A program made the position numbers and the translations under genes. A stretch of DNA of 6,816 bases from Thermoanaerobacterales bacterium (GTDB taxonomy: Bacteria; Bacillota; Thermosediminibacteria; Thermosediminibacterales; Tepidanaerobacteraceae), in NCBI GenBank assembly GCA_012841995.1, contig DUTQ01000368.1:1-6816 (forward strand). The letters are read 5' to 3'. Of this stretch, positions 6,002 through 6,816 are shown piece by piece (position 1 is the stretch's first letter; each line of letters starts with the position of its first letter). Under the pieces are notes generated by a model. It did no database searches, was not told the DNA's origin, and saw only the letters and a list, made by a program, of their open reading frames with translations.

Positions 6002-6610
6002 CTATGAAAATCTCCTCAAGAGGCCAACAACCTTGCCCAAAATATTGAGTTCTTTAACCATAATAGGTTCCATAAATTTGTTTTCAGGTTGCAGACGAAA
6101 ATATGACTTTTCTTTGTAAAACCTTTTAATTGTAGCCTCATCGCCAATTAACGCAACTACTATGTCACCATTTTCAGCAGTACTGCAAACCTGAACTATT
6201 ACATAGTCACCATCTAGTATACCGGCCTCAATCATACTATCTCCCTTAACCGAAAGCATAAAAACATCAGAATCCGGAACCATTTCACGAGGCAATAACA
6301 CAATATTTTCGATATTTTGTTGTGCAAGTATAGGTTCACCAGCAGTTACCTTTCCAACAAGAGGTACCTCAACTGTACCTTTTTTTGATTTTGTTCTATT
6401 TACAACCTCAATAGCCCGCGGTGTTTGAGGGTTTCTATTGAGATAACCCTTTTTCTCCAATTGGGTAAGATAAGCATGAACTGTAGAAGTTGATTTTAAT
6501 TTTGTTGCAGCACCGATTTCTCTTACTGAAGGTGGATAACCATTTTCTGTAATATAGCATTCAATAAAATCAAGAATTTGTTTCTGTCTGGGAGTTAAGT
6601 CTTCATACAT
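6002..6610 (-). CDS. lexA: SOS repressor LexA
   Basis: This 202-residue protein matches normal LexA. Residues 1-70 form the winged helix-turn-helix that binds operators ([21 protein letters not shown] as the recognition region). A hinge follows, then the S24-type autoprotease domain. The self-cleavage bond is Ala90-Gly91 in VTAGEP, the nucleophile Ser125 lies in GDSM, and the general base Lys162 in ATIKRF. RecA filaments trigger cleavage and derepress the SOS genes. ATG 6610 has GGAG (complement of 6621-6624) ten bases upstream. The promoter overlaps a perfect-consensus LexA box, so the gene is autoregulated. It is convergent with the YnbB-family gene. Its promoter and first codons are repeated in inverted form at the window's end. 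Confidence 0.98.
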   Translation of the reverse strand: MYEDLTPRQKQILDFIECYITENGYPPSVREIGAATKLKSTSTVHAYLTQLEKKGYLNRNPQTPRAIEVVNRTKSKKGTVEVPLVGKVTAGEPILAQQNIENIVLLPREMVPDSDVFMLSVKGDSMIEAGILDGDYVIVQVCSTAENGDIVVALIGDEATIKRFYKEKSYFRLQPENKFMEPIMVKELNILGKVVGLLRRFS

Positions 6611-6635
6611 TAATCATCAACTCCATTTTTTTTAC

Positions 6636-6641
6636 ATTATA
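6636..6641 (-). promoter_or_regulatory. Extended -10 of the lexA promoter
   Basis: On the minus strand the sequence reads TGCTATAAT, a perfect TGnTATAAT extended -10, 25 bases before the lexA ATG. A weak -35 (TTTCAA) lies 17 bases upstream at 6659-6664 and overlaps the LexA box, so LexA would block RNA polymerase directly. Confidence 0.8.
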
Positions 6642-6660
6642 GCATATCTCGTGATAAATT

Positions 6661-6674
6661 GAAACGTGTGTTCG
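6661..6674 (-). promoter_or_regulatory. LexA operator (SOS box) of lexA
   Basis: The minus strand reads CGAACACACGTTTC, matching every position of the Bacillus/Gram-positive consensus CGAACRNRYGTTYC. It lies in the -35 region of lexA. An adjoining half site CGAAC read on the plus strand (6673-6677) forms the palindrome GTTCGAAC with it. Confidence 0.9.
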
Positions 6675-6741
6675 AACAAATATTTTATGTAGTATTCATA
6701 TGTAATTGTTTCCTACTTATGTTTATATAAAAATATTTGTT

Positions 6742-6755
6742 CGAACACACGTTTC
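6742..6755 (+). promoter_or_regulatory. Second copy of the LexA operator, in the right arm
   Basis: CGAACACACGTTTC is identical to the lexA box in the left arm and oriented toward the window's right end. It is followed by TGCTATAAT (6772-6780) and GGAG (6792-6795). It is genuine regulatory DNA only if the inverted repeat is real. Confidence 0.6.
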
Positions 6756-6805
6756 AATTTATCACGAGATATGCTATAATGTAAAAAAAATGGAGTTGAT
6801 GATTA

Positions 6806-6816
6806 ATGTATGAAGA
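6806..6816 (+). CDS. First codons of a possible second lexA copy (cut by window end)
   Basis: ATG TAT GAA GA, read on the plus strand, encodes Met-Tyr-Glu and the beginning of the next codon, identical to the start of lexA (MYED). It has the same upstream promoter, LexA box and GGAG site. Only 11 bases are visible, so whether a full gene follows is unknown. A fold-back artefact would give exactly the same picture. Confidence 0.3.

Larger units (their letters stand above)
6600..6816. repeat. Exact inverted repeat, 87-base arms around a 43-base spacer, containing the lexA promoter
   Basis: Bases 6600-6686 are the exact reverse complement of 6730-6816; the first mismatch on the spacer side is 6687 against 6729. 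The right arm ends exactly at the window's last base, so the true repeat may be longer. Each arm carries the LexA box, the extended -10, the GGAG site and the ATG with first codons of lexA. The spacer (6687-6729) is AT-rich with no gene. This is either a head-to-head lexA duplication or a fold-back artefact at a sequence end. Confidence 0.97.

Noticed and set aside
5986..6005. Hairpin ATAGT...ACTAT between the PLP-enzyme gene and lexA as a bidirectional terminator
   Set aside because: Five AT-rich base pairs with a ten-base loop and no proper T-run; too weak to call.
6600..6816. Inverted repeats as an invertible promoter switch or a transposon end
   Set aside because: The spacer is only 43 bases, there is no recombinase or transposase nearby, and each arm already carries a complete promoter plus a start codon, so inversion would change nothing.
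1..6816. CRISPR array, tRNA or rRNA genes, insertion sequence, prophage
   Set aside because: No regularly spaced direct repeats, no cloverleaf or rRNA-like segments, and no transposase, integrase or phage structural motifs were seen.

Overview
This AT-rich window reads as chromosomal DNA from a low-GC, endospore-forming Gram-positive bacterium, most likely a clostridial lineage. The grounds are the gene order (mutL-miaA-hfq, then spoVK, then a ynbB-type gene, then lexA), strong GGAGG-like ribosome binding sites, TTG and GTG starts, and a Gram-positive-type LexA operator (CGAAC-N4-GTTYC). No phylogenetic search was possible, so the lineage is inference.

Layout: bases 1-1891 hold a tight same-strand run: the C-terminal 213 codons of mutL (cut by the window edge), miaA and hfq. 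It is closed by a classical rho-independent terminator and, directly behind it, a second, much longer near-perfect hairpin with its own T-run. Bases 2090-3058 encode a SpoVK-family AAA+ ATPase. After a 176-base gap comes a compact four-gene run with overlaps or short gaps. It encodes a short soluble GTPase (TTG start), a small polytopic membrane protein with two Asp-rich motifs resembling those of UbiA prenyltransferases (TTG start), a 67-residue single-helix membrane protein with a CxxC pair, and a PLP-dependent enzyme of the YnbB / methionine gamma-lyase-like family. lexA lies convergent on the minus strand, 24 bases beyond.

The right end is structurally odd. The lexA promoter and first codons (6600-6686) recur as an exact inverted copy (6730-6816) around a 43-base spacer, and the copy runs to the last base of the window. 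Either two lexA genes face away from each other, or the end is a fold-back assembly/amplification artefact.

The housekeeping genes cover mismatch repair, tRNA modification, RNA chaperoning, sporulation and the SOS response. The part that could hold undescribed biology is the GTPase / mini-UbiA-like / CxxC membrane protein trio between spoVK and ynbB. Its coupled translation suggests a shared membrane-associated job, but the sequence does not show what that job is.
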